A model generated the notes under the pieces. That model was not told the DNA's origin, made no database searches, and saw nothing but the letters and a program-made list of their open reading frames with translations. DNA of 64,000 nucleotides from Bathymodiolus brooksi (Eukaryota; Mollusca; Bivalvia; Mytilida; Modiolidae): assembly GCA_963680875.1 (NCBI GenBank), contig OY804579.1, positions 31,915,804 through 31,979,803 on the forward strand. Direction: 5' to 3'. The translations under genes and the position numbers were made by a program. Of this stretch, positions 35,320 to 51,600 are shown piece by piece. Position 1 is the first letter of the stretch. The number at the start of each line of letters is the position of its first letter.

Positions 35320-38300
35320 AGACATAAGACATATATACATAAGACACCCGCTATGTTACTCATATAGTCACCAAGGGTAAGGAGTTCCGTCTTCTCATAA
35401 GACATAAGACATATATACATAAGACACCCGCTATGTTACTCATATAGTCACCAAGGGTAAGGAGTTCCGTCTTCTCATAAGACATATATACATAAGACAC
35501 CGGCTATGTTACTCATATAGTCACCAAGGGTAAGAAGTTCCGTCTTCTCATAAGACATAAGACATACATAAGACACCCGCTATGTTACTCATATAGTCAC
35601 CAAGGGTAAGAAGTTCCGTCTTCTCATAAGACATAAGACATATAGACATAAGACACCCGCTATGTTACTCATATAGTCACCAAGGATAAGGAGTTCCGTC
35701 TTCCCATAAGACATAAGACATATATACATAAGACACCCGCTATGTTACTCATATAGTCACCAAGGGTAAGGAGTTCCGTCTTCTCATAAGACATAAGACA
35801 TACATACATAAGACCCCCGCTATGTTACTCATATAGTCACCAAGGGTAAGGAGTCCCGTCTTCTCATAAGACATAAGACATATATAAATAAGACACCCAC
35901 TATGTTCCTTATATAGTCACCAAGGGTAAGCAGCTCCGTCATAAGACACCCGCCATGTTACTCATATAGTCACCAAGGGTAAGGAGTTCCGTCTTCTCAT
36001 AAGACATAAGACATATATACATAAGACATATATACATACGACACCCGCTATGTTACTCATATAGTCACCAAGGGTAAGGAGTTCCGTCTTCTCATAAGAC
36101 ATAAGACATATATACACAAGACACCCGCTATGTTACTCATATAGTCACCAAGGATAAGGAGTTCTGTCTTCTCATAAGACATAAGACATACATACATAAG
36201 ACACCCGCTATGTTACTCATATAGTCACCAAGGGTAAGGAGTTCCGTTTTCTCATAAGACATATGACATATATACACAAGATACCCGCTATGTTACTCAT
36301 ATAGTCACCAAGGGTAAGGATTTCTGTCTTCTCATAAAACATAAGACATATAGACATAAGACACCCGCTATGCTACTCATATAGTCACCAAGGATACGGA
36401 GTTCCGTCTTCTCATAAGACATGAGACATACATACATAAGACACCCGCTATGTTACTCATATAGTCACCAAGGGTAAGGAGTTCCGTCTTCTCATAAGAC
36501 ATAAGACATATATACATAAGACACTCGCTATGTTACTCATATAGTCACCAAGGGTAAGGAGTCCCGTCTTCTCATAAGACATAAGACATATATACATAAG
36601 ACACCCACTATATTCCTTATATAGTCACCAAGGGTAAGCAGCTTCGTCATAATACACCCGCCATGTTACTCATATAGTCACCAAGGGTAAGGAGTTCCGT
36701 CTTCTCATAAGACATAAGACATATATACATAAGACAAATATACATAAGACACCCGCTATGTTACTCATATAGTCAACAAGGGTAAGAAGTTCCGTCTTCT
36801 CATAAAACATAAGACATACATACATAAGACACCCGCTATGTTACTCATATAGTCACCAAGGGTAAGGAGTTCCGTCTTCTCATAATACATAAGACATATA
36901 TACACAAGACACCCTCTATGTTACTCATATAGTCACCAAGGGTAAGGAGTTCAGTCTTCTCATAAGACATAAGACATACATACATAAGACACCCGCTATG
37001 TTACTCATATAGTCACCAAGGATAAGGAGTTCCGTCTTCTCATAAGACATAGGACATATATACATAAGACACCCGCTATGTTACTCATATAGTCACCAAG
37101 GATAAGGAGTTCCGTCTTCTCATAAGACATAAGACATACATACATAAGACACCCGCTATGTTACTCATATAGTCACCAAGGGTAAGGAGTTCCGTCTTCT
37201 CATAATACATAAGACATATATACATAAGACACCCTCTATGTTACTCATATAGTCACCAAGGTTAAGGAGTTCCATCTTCTCATAAGACATAAGACATATA
37301 TACATAAGACACCCGCTATGTTACTCATATAGTCACCAAGGGTAAGGAGTTCCGTCTTCTCATAAGACATAAGACATACATACATAAGACACCCGCTATG
37401 TTACTCATATAGTCACCAAGGGAAAGGAGTTCCGTCTTCTCATAAGACATAAGACATATTTGCATAAGACACCCGCTATGTTGCTCATATAGTCACCAAG
37501 GGTAAGGAGTTCCGTCTTCTCATAAGACATAAGACATATATACATAAGACACCCGCTATGTTACTCATATAGTCACCTAGGGTAAGGAGTTCCGTCTTCT
37601 CATAAGACATAAGACATATATACATAAGACACCCGCTATGTTACTCATATAGTCACCAAGGATAAGGAGTTCCGTCTTCCCATAAGACATAAGACATATA
37701 TACATAAGACACCCGCTATGTTACTCATATAGTCACCAAGGGTAAGGAGTTCCGTCTTCTCATAAGACATAAGACATATATACATAAGACACCCGCTATG
37801 TTACTCATATAGTCACCAAGGGTAAGGAGTTCCGTCTTCTCATAAGACATAAGACATATATACATAAGACACCCGCTATGTTACTCATATAGTCACCAAG
37901 GGTAAGGAGTTCCGTCTTCTCATAAGACATATATACATAAGACACCGGCTATGTTACTCATATAGTCACCAAGGGTAAGAAGTTCCGTCTTCTCATAAGA
38001 CATAAGACATACATAAGACACCCGCTATGTTACTCATATAGTCACCAAGGGTAAGAAGTTCCGTCTTCTCATAAGACATAAGACATATAGACATAAGACA
38101 CCCGCTATGTTACTCATATAGTCACCAAGGATAAGGAGTTCCGTCTTCCCATAAGACATAAGACATATATACATAAGACACCCGCTATGTTACTCATATA
38201 GTCACCAAGGGTAAGGAGTTCCGTCTTCTCATAAGACATAAGACATACATACATAAGACCCCCGCTATGTTACTCATATAGTCACCAAGGGTAAGGAGTC

Positions 38301-41300
38301 CCGTCTTCTCATAAGACATAAGACATATATAAATAAGACACCCACTATGTTCCTTATATAGTCACCAAGGGTAAGCAGCTCCGTCATAAGACACCCGCCA
38401 TGTTACTCATATAGTCACCAAGGGTAAGGAGTTCCGTCTTCTCATAAGACATAAGACATATATACATAAGACATATATACATACGACACCCGCTATGTTA
38501 CTCATATAGTCACCAAGGGTAAGGAGTTCCGTCTTCTCATAAGACATAAGACATATATACACAAGACACCCGCTATGTTACTCATATAGTCACCAAGGAT
38601 AAGGAGTTCTGTCTTCTCATAAGACATAAGACATACATACATAAGACACCCGCTATGTTACTCATATAGTCACCAAGGGTAAGGAGTTCCGTTTTCTCAT
38701 AAGACATATGACATATATACACAAGATACCCGCTATGTTACTCATATAGTCACCAAGGGTAAGGATTTCTGTCTTCTCATAAGACATAAGACATATAGAC
38801 ATAAGACACCCGCTATGCTACTCATATAGTCACCAAGGATACGGAGTTCCGTCTTCTCATAAGACATGAGACATGCATACATAAGACACCCGCTATGTTA
38901 CTCATATAGTCACCAAGGGTAAGGAGTTCCGTCTTCTCATAAGACATAAGACATATATACATAGGACACTCGCTATGTTACTCATATAGTCACCAAGGGT
39001 AAGGAGTCCCGTCTTCTCATAAGACATAAGACATATATACATAAGACACCCACTATATTCCTTATATAGTCACCAAGGGTAAGCAGCTTCGTCATAATAC
39101 ACCCGCCATGTTACTCATATAGTCACCAAGGGTAAGGAGTTCCGTCTTCTCATAAGACATAAGACATATATACATAAGACAAATATACATAAGACACCCG
39201 CTATGTTACTCATATAGTCACCAAGGGTAAGAAGTTCCGTCTTCTCATAAAACATAAGACATACATACATAAGACACCCGCTATGTTACTCATATAGTCA
39301 CCAAGGGTAAGGAGTTCCGTCTTCTCATAATACATAAGACATATATACACAAGACACCCTCTATGTTACTCATATAGTCACCAAGGGTAAGGAGTTCAGT
39401 CTTCTCATAAGACATAAGACATTCATACATAAGACACCCGCTATGTTACTCATATAGTCACCAAGGATAAGGAGTTCCGTCTTCTCATAAGACATAGGAC
39501 ATATATACATAAGACACCCGCTATGTTACTCATATAGTCACCAAGGATAAGGAGTTCCGTCTTCTCATAAGACATAAGACATACATACATAAGACACCCG
39601 CTATGTTACTCATATAGTCACCAAGGGTAAGGAGTTCCGTCTTCTCATAATACATAAGACATATATACATAAGACACCCTCTATGTTACTCATATAGTCA
39701 CCAAGGTTAAGGAGTTCCATCTTCTCATAAGACATAAGACATATATACATAAGACACCCGCTATGTTACTCATATAGTCACCAAGGGTAAGGAGTTCCGT
39801 CTTCTCATAAGACATAAGACATACATACATAAGACACCCGCTATGTTACTCATATAGTCACCAAGGGAAAGGAGTTCCGTCTTCTCATAAGACATAAGAC
39901 ATATTTGCATAAGACACCCGCTATGTTGCTCATATAGTCACCAAGGGTAAGGAGTTCCGTCTTCTCATAAGACATAAGACATATATGCATAAGACACCCG
40001 CTATGTTACTCATATAGTCACCAAGGGTAAGGAGTTCCGTCTTCTCATAAGACATAAGACATATATACATAAGACACCCGCTATGTTACTCATATAGTCA
40101 CCAAGGATAAGGAGTTCCGTCTTCCCATAAGACATAAGACATATATACATAAGACACCCGCTATGTTACTCATATAGTCACCAAGGGTAAGGAGTTCCGT
40201 CTTCTCATAAGACATAAGACATATATACATAAGACACCCGCTATGTTACTCATATAGTCACCAAGGGTAAGGAGTTCCGTCTTCTCATAAGACATAAGAC
40301 ATATATACATAAGACACCCGCTATGTTACTCATATAGTCACCAAGGGTAAGGAGTTCCGTCTTCTCATAAGACATATATACATAAGACACCGGCTATGTT
40401 ACTCATATAGTCACCAAGGGTAAGAAGTTCCGTCTTCTCATAAGACATAAGACATACATAAGACACCCGCTATGTTACTCATATAGTCACCAAGGGTAAG
40501 AAGTTCCGTCTTCTCATAAGACATAAGACATATAGACATAAGACACCCGCTATGTTACTCATATAGTCACCAAGGATAAGGAGTTCCGTCTTCCCATAAG
40601 ACATAAGACATATATACATAAGACACCCGCTATGTTACTCATATAGTCACCAAGGGTAAGGAGTTCCGTCTTCTCATAAGACATAAGACATACATACATA
40701 AGACCCCCGCTATGTTACTCATATAGTCACCAAGGGTAAGGAGTCCCGTCTTCTCATAAGACATAAGACATATATAAATAAGACACCCACTATGTTCCTT
40801 ATATAGTCACCAAGGGTAAGCAGCTCCGTCATAAGACACCCGCCATGTTACTCTTATAGTCACCAAGGGTAAGGAGTTCCGTCTTCTCATAAGACATAAG
40901 ACATATATACATAAGACATATATACATACGACACCCGCTATGTTACTCATATAGTCACCAAGGGTAAGGAGTTCCGTCTTCTCATAAGACATAAGACATA
41001 TATACACAAGACACCCGCTATGTTACTCATATAGTCACCAAGGATAAGGAGTTCTGTCTTCTCATAAGACATAAGACATACATACATAAGACACCCGCTA
41101 TGTTACTCATATAGTCACCAAGGGTAAGGAGTTCCGTTTTCTCATAAGACATATGACATATATACACAAGATACCCGCTATGTTACTCATATAGTCACCA
41201 AGGGTAAGGATTTCTGTCTTCTCATAAGACATAAGACATATAGACATAAGACACCCGCTATGCTACTCATATAGTCACCAAGGATACGGAGTTCCGTCTT

Positions 41301-42654
41301 CTCATAAGACATGAGACATACATACATAAGACACCCGCTATGTTACTCATATAGTCACCAAGGGTAAGGAGTTCCGTCTTCTCATAAGACATAAGACATA
41401 TATACATAAGACACTCGCTATGTTACTCATATAGTCACCAAGGGTAAGGAGTCCCGTCTTCTCATAAGACATAAGACATATATACATAAGACACCCACTA
41501 TATTCCTTATATAGTCACCAAAGGTAAGCAGCTTCGTCATAATACACCCGCCATGTTACTCATATAGTCACCAAGGGTAAGGAGTTCCGTCTTCTCATAA
41601 GACATAAGACATATATACATAAGACAAATATACATAAGACACCCGCTATGTTACTCATATAGTCACCAAGGGTAAGAAGTTCCGTCTTCTCATAAAACAT
41701 AAGACATACATACATAAGACACCCGCTATGTTACTCATATAGTCACCAAGGGTAAGGAGTTCCGTCTTCTCATAATACATAAGACATATATACACAAGAC
41801 ACCCTCTATGTTACTCATATAGTCACCAAGGGTAAGGAGTTCAGTCTTCTCATAAGACATAAGACATACATACATAAGACACCCGCTATGTTACTCATAT
41901 AGTCACCAAGGATAAGGAGTTCCGTCTTCTCATAAGACATAGGACATATATACATAAGACACCCGCTATGTTACTCATATAGTCACCAAGGATAAGGAGT
42001 TCCGTCTTCTCATAAGACATAAGACATACATACATAAGACACCCGCTATGTTACTCATATAGTCACCAAGGGTAAGGAGTTCCGTCTTCTCATAATACAT
42101 AAGACATATATACATAAGACACCCTCTATGTTACTCATATAGTCACCAAGGTTAAGGAGTTCCATCTTCTCATAAGACATAAGACATATATACATAAGAC
42201 ACCCGCTATGTTACTCATATAGTCACCAAGGGTAAGGAGTTCCGTCTTCTCATAAGACATAAGACATACATACATAAGACACCCGCTATGTTACTCATAT
42301 AGTCACCAAGGGAAAGGAGTTCCGTCTTCTCATAAGACATAAGACATATTTGCATAAGACACCCGCTATGTTGCTCATATAGTCACCAAGGGTAAGGAGT
42401 TCCGTCTTCTCATAAGACATAAGACATATATACATAAGACACCCGCTATGTTACTCATATAGTCACCAAGGGTAAGGAGTTCCGTCTTCTCATAAGACAT
42501 AAGACATATATACATAAGACACCCGCTATGTTACTCATATAGTCACCAAGGGTAAGGAGTTCCGTCTTCTCATAAGACATAAGACATACATACATAAGAC
42601 ACCCGCTATGTTACTCATATAGTCACCAAGGGTAAGGAGTTCCGCCTTCTCATA
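35320..42654 (+). repeat. Three tandem 2445-bp higher-order repeats in array 3
   Basis: Four independent markers recur at exactly 2445 bp. GCAGCTCCG is at 35930, 38375 and 40820. GCAGCTTCG is at 36638, 39083 and 41528. The 20-bp-deleted monomer is at 35481, 37926 and 40371. The TTTGCATAAG variant is at 37461, 39906 and 42351. Outer limits are approximate. An older, slightly different copy precedes them (markers at 33514 and 33647). Confidence 0.9.
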
Positions 42655-45600
42655 AGATATAAGACATATATACATAAGACAACCGCTATGTTACTCATAT
42701 AGTCACCAAGGGTAAGGAGTTCTGCCTTCTCATAAGACATAAGATATATATACATAAGACACCTGCTATGTTACTCATATATTCACCAAGGGTAAGGAGT
42801 TCCGTCTTCTCATAAGACATAAGACATACATACATAAGACACCCGCTATGTTACTCATATAGTCACCAAGGGTAAGGATTTCCGTCTTCTCATAAGACAT
42901 AAGACATATTTGCATAAGACACCCGCTATGTTGCTCATATAATCACCAAGGGTAAGGAGTTCCGTCTTCTCATAAGACATAAGACATACATACATAAGAC
43001 ACCCGCTATGTTACTCATATAGTCACCAAGTGTAAGGAGGTCTGCCTTCTCATAATACATAAGACATATATACATAAGACACCCGCTATGTTACTCATAT
43101 AGTCACCAAGGGTAAAGAGTTCCGTCTTCTCATAAAACATAATACATATATACATAAGACACCCGCTATGTTACTCATATAGTCACCAAGGGTAAGGAGT
43201 TCCGCCTTCTCATAAGACATAGGACATATATACATAGGACACCCGCTATGTTACTCATATAGTCACCAAGGGTAATGAGTTCCGTCTTCTCATAAGACAT
43301 AAGACATATATTCATAAGACACCCGCTATGTTGCTCATATAGTCACCAAGGGTAAGGAGTTCCGTCTTTTCATAAGACATAAGACATATATACATAAGAC
43401 ACCCGCTATGTTACTCATATAGTCACCAAGGGTAAGGAGTTCCGTCTTCTCATAAGACATAAGACATACATACATAAGACACCCGCTATGTTACTCATAT
43501 AGTCACCAAAGGTAAGGAGTTCCGCCTTCTCATAAGACATAAGACATATATACATAAGACACCCGCTATGTTATTCATATAGTCACCAAGGGTAAGGAGT
43601 TCCGTCTTCTCATAAGACATAAGACATATATACATAAGACACCCGCTATGTTACTCATATAGTCACCAAGGGTAAGGAGTTCCGTCTTCTCATAAGACAT
43701 AAGATATACATACATAAGACACCTGCTATGTTGCTCATATAGTCACCAAGGGTAAGGAGTTCAGTCTTTTCATAAGACATAAGACATATATACATAAGAC
43801 ACCCGCTATGTTACTCATATAGTGACCAAGGATAAGGAGTTCCGTCTTCTCATAAGACATAAGACATACATATATAAGACACCCGCTATGTTACTCATAT
43901 AGTCACCAAGGGTAAGGTGTTCCGTCTTCTCATAAGACATAAGACATACATACATAAGACACCCGGTATGTTACTCATATAGTCACCAAGGGTAAGGAGT
44001 TCTGCCTTCTCATAAGATATAACACATATAATCATAAGACATTCGCTATGTTACTCAAATATTCACCAAGGGTAAGGAGTTCCGTCTTCTCATAAGACAT
44101 AAGACATATTTGCATAAGACACCCGCTATGTTGCTCATATACTCACCAAGGGTAAGGAGTTCCGTCTTCTCATAAGACATAAGACATACATACATAAGAC
44201 ACCCGCTATGTTACTCATATAGTCACCAAAGGTAAGGAGTTCCGCCTTCTCATAATACATAAGACATATATACATAAGACACCCGCTATGTTATTCATAT
44301 AGTCACCAAGGGTAAGGAGTTCCGTCTTCTCATAAGACATAAGACATATATACATAAGACACCCGCTATGTTACTCATATAGTCACCAAGGGTAAGGAGT
44401 TCAGTCTTCTCATAAGACATAAGACATATACACATAAGACACCCGCTATGTTACTCATATAGTCACCAAGGGTAAGGAGTTCCGTCTTCTCATAAGACAT
44501 AAGACATATTTGCATAAGACACCCACTATGTTGCTCATTTAATCACCAAGGGTAAGGAGTTCCGTCTTCTCATAAGACATAAGACATACATACATAAGAC
44601 ACCCGCTATGTTACTCATATAGTCACCAAGGGTTAGGAGGTCTGCCTTCTCATAATACATAAGACATATATACATAAGACACCCGCTATGTTACTCATAT
44701 AGTCACCAAGGGTAAAGAGTTCCGTCTTCTCATAAAACATAATACATATATACATAAGACACCCGCTATGTTACTCATATAGTCACCAAGGGTAAGGAGT
44801 TCCGCCTTCTCATAAGACATAGGACATATATACAAAGGACACCCGCTATGTTACTCATATAGTCACCAAGGGTAATGAGTTCCGTCTTCTCATAAGACAT
44901 AAGACATATATGCATAAGACACCCGCTATGTTGCTCATATAGTCACCAAGGGTAAGGAGTTCCGTCTTCTCATAAGACATAAGACATATATACATAAGAC
45001 ACCCGCTATGTTACTCATATAGTCACCAAGGGTAAGGAGTTCCGTCTTCTCATAAGACATAAGACATACATACATAAGACACCCGCTATGTTACTCATAT
45101 AGTCACCAAAGGTAAGGAGTTCCGCCTTCTCATAATACATAAGACATATATACATAAGACACCCGCTATGTTATTCATATAGTCACCAAGGGTAAGGAGT
45201 TCCGTCTTCTCATAAGACATAAGACATATATACATAAGACACCCGCTATGTTACTCATATAGTCACCAAGGGTAAGGAGTTCCGTCTTCTCGTAAGACAT
45301 AAGATATACATACATAAGACACCTGCTATGTTGCTCATATAGTCACCAAGGGTAAGGAGTTCAGTCTTCTCATAAGACATAAGACATATATACATAAGAC
45401 ACCCGCTATGCTACTCATATAGTCACCAAGGATAAGGAGTTCCGTCTTCTCATAAGACATAAGACATACATATATAAGACACCCGCTATGTTACTCATAT
45501 AGTCACCAAGGGTAAGGTGTTCCGTCTTCTCATAAGACATAAGACATACATACATAAGACACCCGGTATTTTACTCATATAGTCACCAAGGGTAAGGAGT

Positions 45601-48600
45601 TCCGTCTTCTCATAAGACATAAGACATACATACATAAGAAACCCGCTATGTTACTCATATAGTCACCAAGGGTAAGGAGTTCTGCCTTCTCATAAGATAT
45701 AACACATATAATCATAAGAAATTCGCTATGTTACTCAAATATTCACCAAGGGTAAGGAGTTCCGTCTTCTCATAAGACATAAGACATATTTGCATAAGAC
45801 ACCCGCTATGTTGCTCATATACTCACCAAGGGTAAGGAGTTCCGTCTTCTCATAAGACATAAGACATACATACATAAGACACCCGCTATGTTACTCATAT
45901 AGTCACCAAAGGTAAGGAGTTCCGCCTTCTCATAATACATAAGACATATATACATAAGACACCCGCTATGTTATTCATATAGTCACCAAGGGAAAGGAGT
46001 TCCGTCTTCTCATAAGACATAAGACATATATACATAAGACACCCGCTATGTTACTCATATAGTCACCAAGGGTAAGGAGTTCCGTCTTCTCATAAGACAT
46101 AAGACATACATACATAAGACACCTGCTATGTTGCTCATATAGTCACCAAGGGTAAGGAATTCAGTCTTCTCATAAGACATAGGACATATATACATAAGAC
46201 ACCCGCTATGTTACTCATATAGTCACCAAGGATAAGGAGTTCCGTCTTCTCATAAGACATAAGACATACATATATAAGACACCCGCTATGTTACTCATAT
46301 AGTCACCAAGGGTAAGGAGTTCCGTCTTCTCATAAGACATAAGACATACATGCATAAGACACCCGCTATGTTACTCATATAGTCACCAAGGGTAAGGAGT
46401 TCCGTCTTCTCATAAGACATAAGACATATATACATAAGACACCCGCTATGCTACTCATATAGTCACCAAGGATAAGGAGTTCCGTCTTCTCATAAGACAT
46501 AAGACATACATATATAAGACACCCGCTATGTTACTCATATAGTCACCAAGGGTAAGGTGTTCCGTCTTCTCATAAGACATAAGACATACATACATAAGAC
46601 ACCCGGTATTTTACTCATATAGTCACCAAGGGTAAGGAGTTCCGTCTTCTCATAAGACATAAGACATACATACATAAGAAACCCGCTATGTTACTCATAT
46701 AGTCACCAAGGGTAAGGAGTTCTGCCTTCTCATAAGATATAACACATATAATCATAAGAAATTCGCTATGTTACTCAAATATTCACCAAGGGTAAGGAGT
46801 TCCGTCTTCTCATAAGACATAAGACATATTTGCATAAGACACCCGCTATGTTGCTCATATACTCACCAAGGGTAAGGAGTTCCGTCTTCTCATAAGACAT
46901 AAGACATACATACATAAGACACCCGCTATGTTACTCATATAGTCACCAAAGGTAAGGAGTTCCGCCTTCTCATAATACATAAGACATATATACATAAGAC
47001 ACCCGCTATGTTATTCATATAGTCACCAAGGGTAAGGAGTTCCGTCTTCTCATAAGACATAAGACATATATACATAAGACACCCGCTATGTTACTCATAT
47101 AGTCACCAAGGGTAAGGAGTTCAGTCTTCTCATAAGACATAAGACATATACACATAAGACACCCGCTATGTTACTCATATAGTCACCAAGGGTAAGGAGT
47201 TCCGTCTTCTCATAAGACATAAGACATATTTGCATAAGACACCCGCTATGTTGCTCATATAATCACCAAGGGTAAGGAGTTCCGTCTTCTCATAAGACAT
47301 AAGACATACATACATAAGACACCCGCTATGTTACTCATATAGTCACCAAGGGTTAGGAGGTCTGCCTTCTCATAATACATAAGACATATATACATAAGAC
47401 ACCCGCTATGTTACTCATATAGTCACCAAGGGTAAGGAGTTCCGCCTTCTCATAAGACATAGGACATATATACAAAGGACACCCGCTATGTTACTCATAT
47501 AGTCACCAAGGGTAATGAGTTCCGTCTTCTCATAAGACATAAGACATATATGCATAAGACACCCGCTATGTTGCTCATATAGTCACCAAGGGTAAGGAGT
47601 TCCGTCTTCTCATAAGACATAAGACATATATACATAAGACACCCGCTATGTTACTCATATAGTCACCAAGGGTAAGGAGTTCCGTCTTCTCATAAGACAT
47701 AAGACATACATACATAAGACACCCGCTATGTTACTCATATAGTCACCAAAGGTAAGGAGTTCCGCCTTCTCATAATACATAAGACATATATACATAAGAC
47801 ACCCGCTATGTTATTCATATAGTCACCAAGGGTAAGGAGTTCCGTCTTCTCATAAGACATAAGACATATATACATAAGACACCCGCTATGTTACTCATAT
47901 AGTCACCAAGGGTAAGGAGTTCCGTCTTCTCGTAAGACATAAGATATACATACATAAGACACCTGCTATGTTGCTCATATAGTCACCAAGGGTAAGGAGT
48001 TCAGTCTTCTCATAAGACATAAGACATATATACATAAGACACCCGCTATGCTACTCATATAGTCACCAAGGATAAGGAGTTCCGTCTTCTCATAAGACAT
48101 AAGACATACATATATAAGACACCCGCTATGTTACTCATATAGTCACCAAGGGTAAGTTGTTCCGTCTTCTCATAAGACATAAGACATACATACATAAGAC
48201 ACCCGGTATTTTACTCATATAGTCACCAAGGGTAAGGAGTTCCGTCTTCTCATAAGACATAAGACATACATACATAAGAAACCCGCTATGTTACTCATAT
48301 AGTCACCAAGGGTAAGGAGTTCTGCCTTCTCATAAGATATAACACATATAATCATAAGAAATTCGCTATGTTACTCAAATATTCACCAAGGGTAAGGAGT
48401 TCCGTCTTCTCATAAGACATAAGACATATTTGCATAAGACACCCGCTATGTTACTCATATACTCACCAAGGGTAAGGAGTTCCGTCTTCTCATAAGACAT
48501 AAGACATATATACATAAGACACCCGCTATGTTACTCATATAGTCACCAAGGGTAAGGAGTTCCGTCTTCTCGTAAGACATAATATATACATACATAAGAC

Positions 48601-51600
48601 ACCTGCTATGTTGCTCATATAGTCACCAAGGGTAAGGAGTTCAGTCTTCTCATAAGACATAAGACATATATACATAAGACACCCGCTATGCTACTCTTAT
48701 AGTCACCAAGGATAAGGAGTTCCGTCTTCTCATAAGACATAAGACATACATATATAAGACACCCGCTATGTTACTCATATAGTCACCAAGGGTAAGGTGT
48801 TCCGTCTTCTCATAAGACATAAGACATACATACATAAGACACCCGCTATGTTACTCATATAGTCACCAAAGGTAAGGAGTTCCGCCTTCTCATAATACAT
48901 AAGACATATATACATAAGACACCCGCTATGTTATTCATATAGTCACCAAGGGTAAGGAGTTCCGTCTTCTCATAAGACATAAGACATATATACATAAGAC
49001 ACCCGCTATGTTACTCATATAGTCACCAAGGGTAAGGAGTTCAGTCTTCTCATAAGACATAAGACATATACACATAAGACACCCGCTATGTTACTCATAT
49101 AGTCACCAAGGGTAAGGAGTTCCGTCTTCTCATAAGACATAAGACATATTTGCATAAGACACCCGCTATGTTGCTCATATAATCACCAAGGGTAAGGAGT
49201 TCCGTCTTCTCATAAGACATAAGACATACATACATAAGACACCCGCTATGTTACTCATATAGTCACCAAGGGTTAGGAGGTCTGCCTTCTCATAATACAT
49301 AAGACATATATACATAAGACACCCGCTATGTTACTCATATAGTCACCAAGGGTAAAGAGTTCCGTCTTCTCATAAAACATAATACATATATACATAAGAC
49401 ACCCGCTATGTTACTCATATAGTCACCAAGGGTAAGGAGTTCCGCCTTCTCATAAGACATAGGACATATATACAAAGGACACCCGCTATGTTACTCATAT
49501 AGTCACCAAGGGTAATGAGTTCCGTCTTCTCATAAGACATAAGACATATATGCATAAGACACCCGCTATGTTGCTCATATAGTCACCAAGGGTAAGGAGT
49601 TCCGTCTTCTCATAAGACATAAGACATATATACATAAGACACCCGCTATGTTACTCATATAGTCACCAAGGGTAAGGAGTTCCGTCTTCTCATAAGACAT
49701 AAGACATACATACATAAGACACCCGCTATGTTACTCATATAGTCACCAAAGGTAAGGAGTTCCGCCTTCTCATAATACATAAGACATATATACATAAGAC
49801 ACCCGCTATGTTATTCATATAGTCACCAAAGGTAAGGAGTTCCGCCTTCTCATAATACATAAGACATATATACATAAGACACCCGCTATGTTATTCATAT
49901 AGTCACCAAGGGTAAGGAGTTCCGTCTTCTCATAAGACATAAGACATATATACATAAGACACCCGCTATGTTACTCATATAGTCACCAAGGGTAAGGAGT
50001 TCCGTCTTCTCATAAGACATAAGATATACATACATAAGACACCTGCTATGTTGCTCATATAGTCACCAAGGGTAAGGAGTTCAGTCTTCTCATAAGACAT
50101 ACGACATATATACATAAGACACCCGCTATGTTACTCATATAGTGACCAAGGATAAGGAGTTCCGTCTTCTCATAAGACATAAGACATACATATATAAGAC
50201 ACCCGCTATGTTACTCATATAGTCACCAAGGGTAAGGTGTTCCGTCTTCTCATAAGACATAAGACATACATACATAAGACACCCGGTATGTTACTCATAT
50301 AGTCACCAAGGGTAAGGAGTTCCGTCTTCTCATAAGACATAAGACATACATACATAAGAAACCCGCTATGTTACTCATATAGTCACCAAGGGTAAGGAGT
50401 TCTGCCTTCTCATAAGATATAACACATATAATCATAAGACATTCGCTATGTTACTCAAATATTCACCAAGGGTAAGGAGTTCCGTCTTCTCATAAGACAT
50501 AAGACATATTTGCATAAGACACCCGCTATGTTGCTCATATACTCACCAAGGGTAAGGAGTTCCGTCTTCTCATAAGACATAAGACATACATACATAAGAC
50601 ACCCGCTATGTTACTCATATAGTCACCAAAGGTAAGGAGTTCCGCCTTCTCATAATACATAAGACATATATACATAAGACACCCGCTATGTTATTCATAT
50701 AGTCACCAAGGGTAAGGAGTTCCGTCTTCTCATAAGACATAAGACATATATACATAAGACACCCGCTATGTTACTCATATAGTCACCAAGGGTAAGGAGT
50801 TCAGTCTTCTCATAAGACATAAGACATATACACATAAGACACCCGCTATGTTACTCATATAGTCACCAAGGGTAAGGAGTTCCGTCTTCTCATAAGACAT
50901 AAGACATATTTGCATAAGACACCCGCTATGTTGCTCATATAATCACCAAGGGTAAGGAGTTCCGTCTTCTCATAAGACATAAGACATACATACATAAGAC
51001 ACCCGCTATGTTACTCATATAGTCACCAAGGGTTAGGAGGTCTGCCTTCTCATAATACATAAGACATATATACATAAGACACCCGCTATGTTACTCATAT
51101 AGTCACCAAGGGTAAAGAGTTCCGTCTTCTCATAAAACATAATACATATATACATAAGACACCCGCTATGTTACTCATATAGTCACCAAGGGTAAGGAGT
51201 TCCGCCTTCTCATAAGACATAGGACATATATACAAAGGACACCCGCTATGTTACTCATATAGTCACCAAGGGTAATGAGTTCCGTCTTCTCATAAGACAT
51301 AAGACATATATGCATAAGACACCCGCTATGTTGCTCATATAGTCACCAAGGGTAAGGAGTTCCGTCTTCTCATAAGACATAAGACATATATACATAAGAC
51401 ACCCACTATGTTACTCATATAGTCACCAAGGGTAAGGAGTTCCGTCTTCTCATAAGACATAAGACATACATACATAAGACACCCGCTATGTTACTCATAT
51501 AGTCACCAAAGGTAAGGAGTTCCGCCTTCTCATAATACATAAGACATATATACATAAGACACCCGCTATGTTATTCATATAGTCACCAAGGGTAAGGAGT

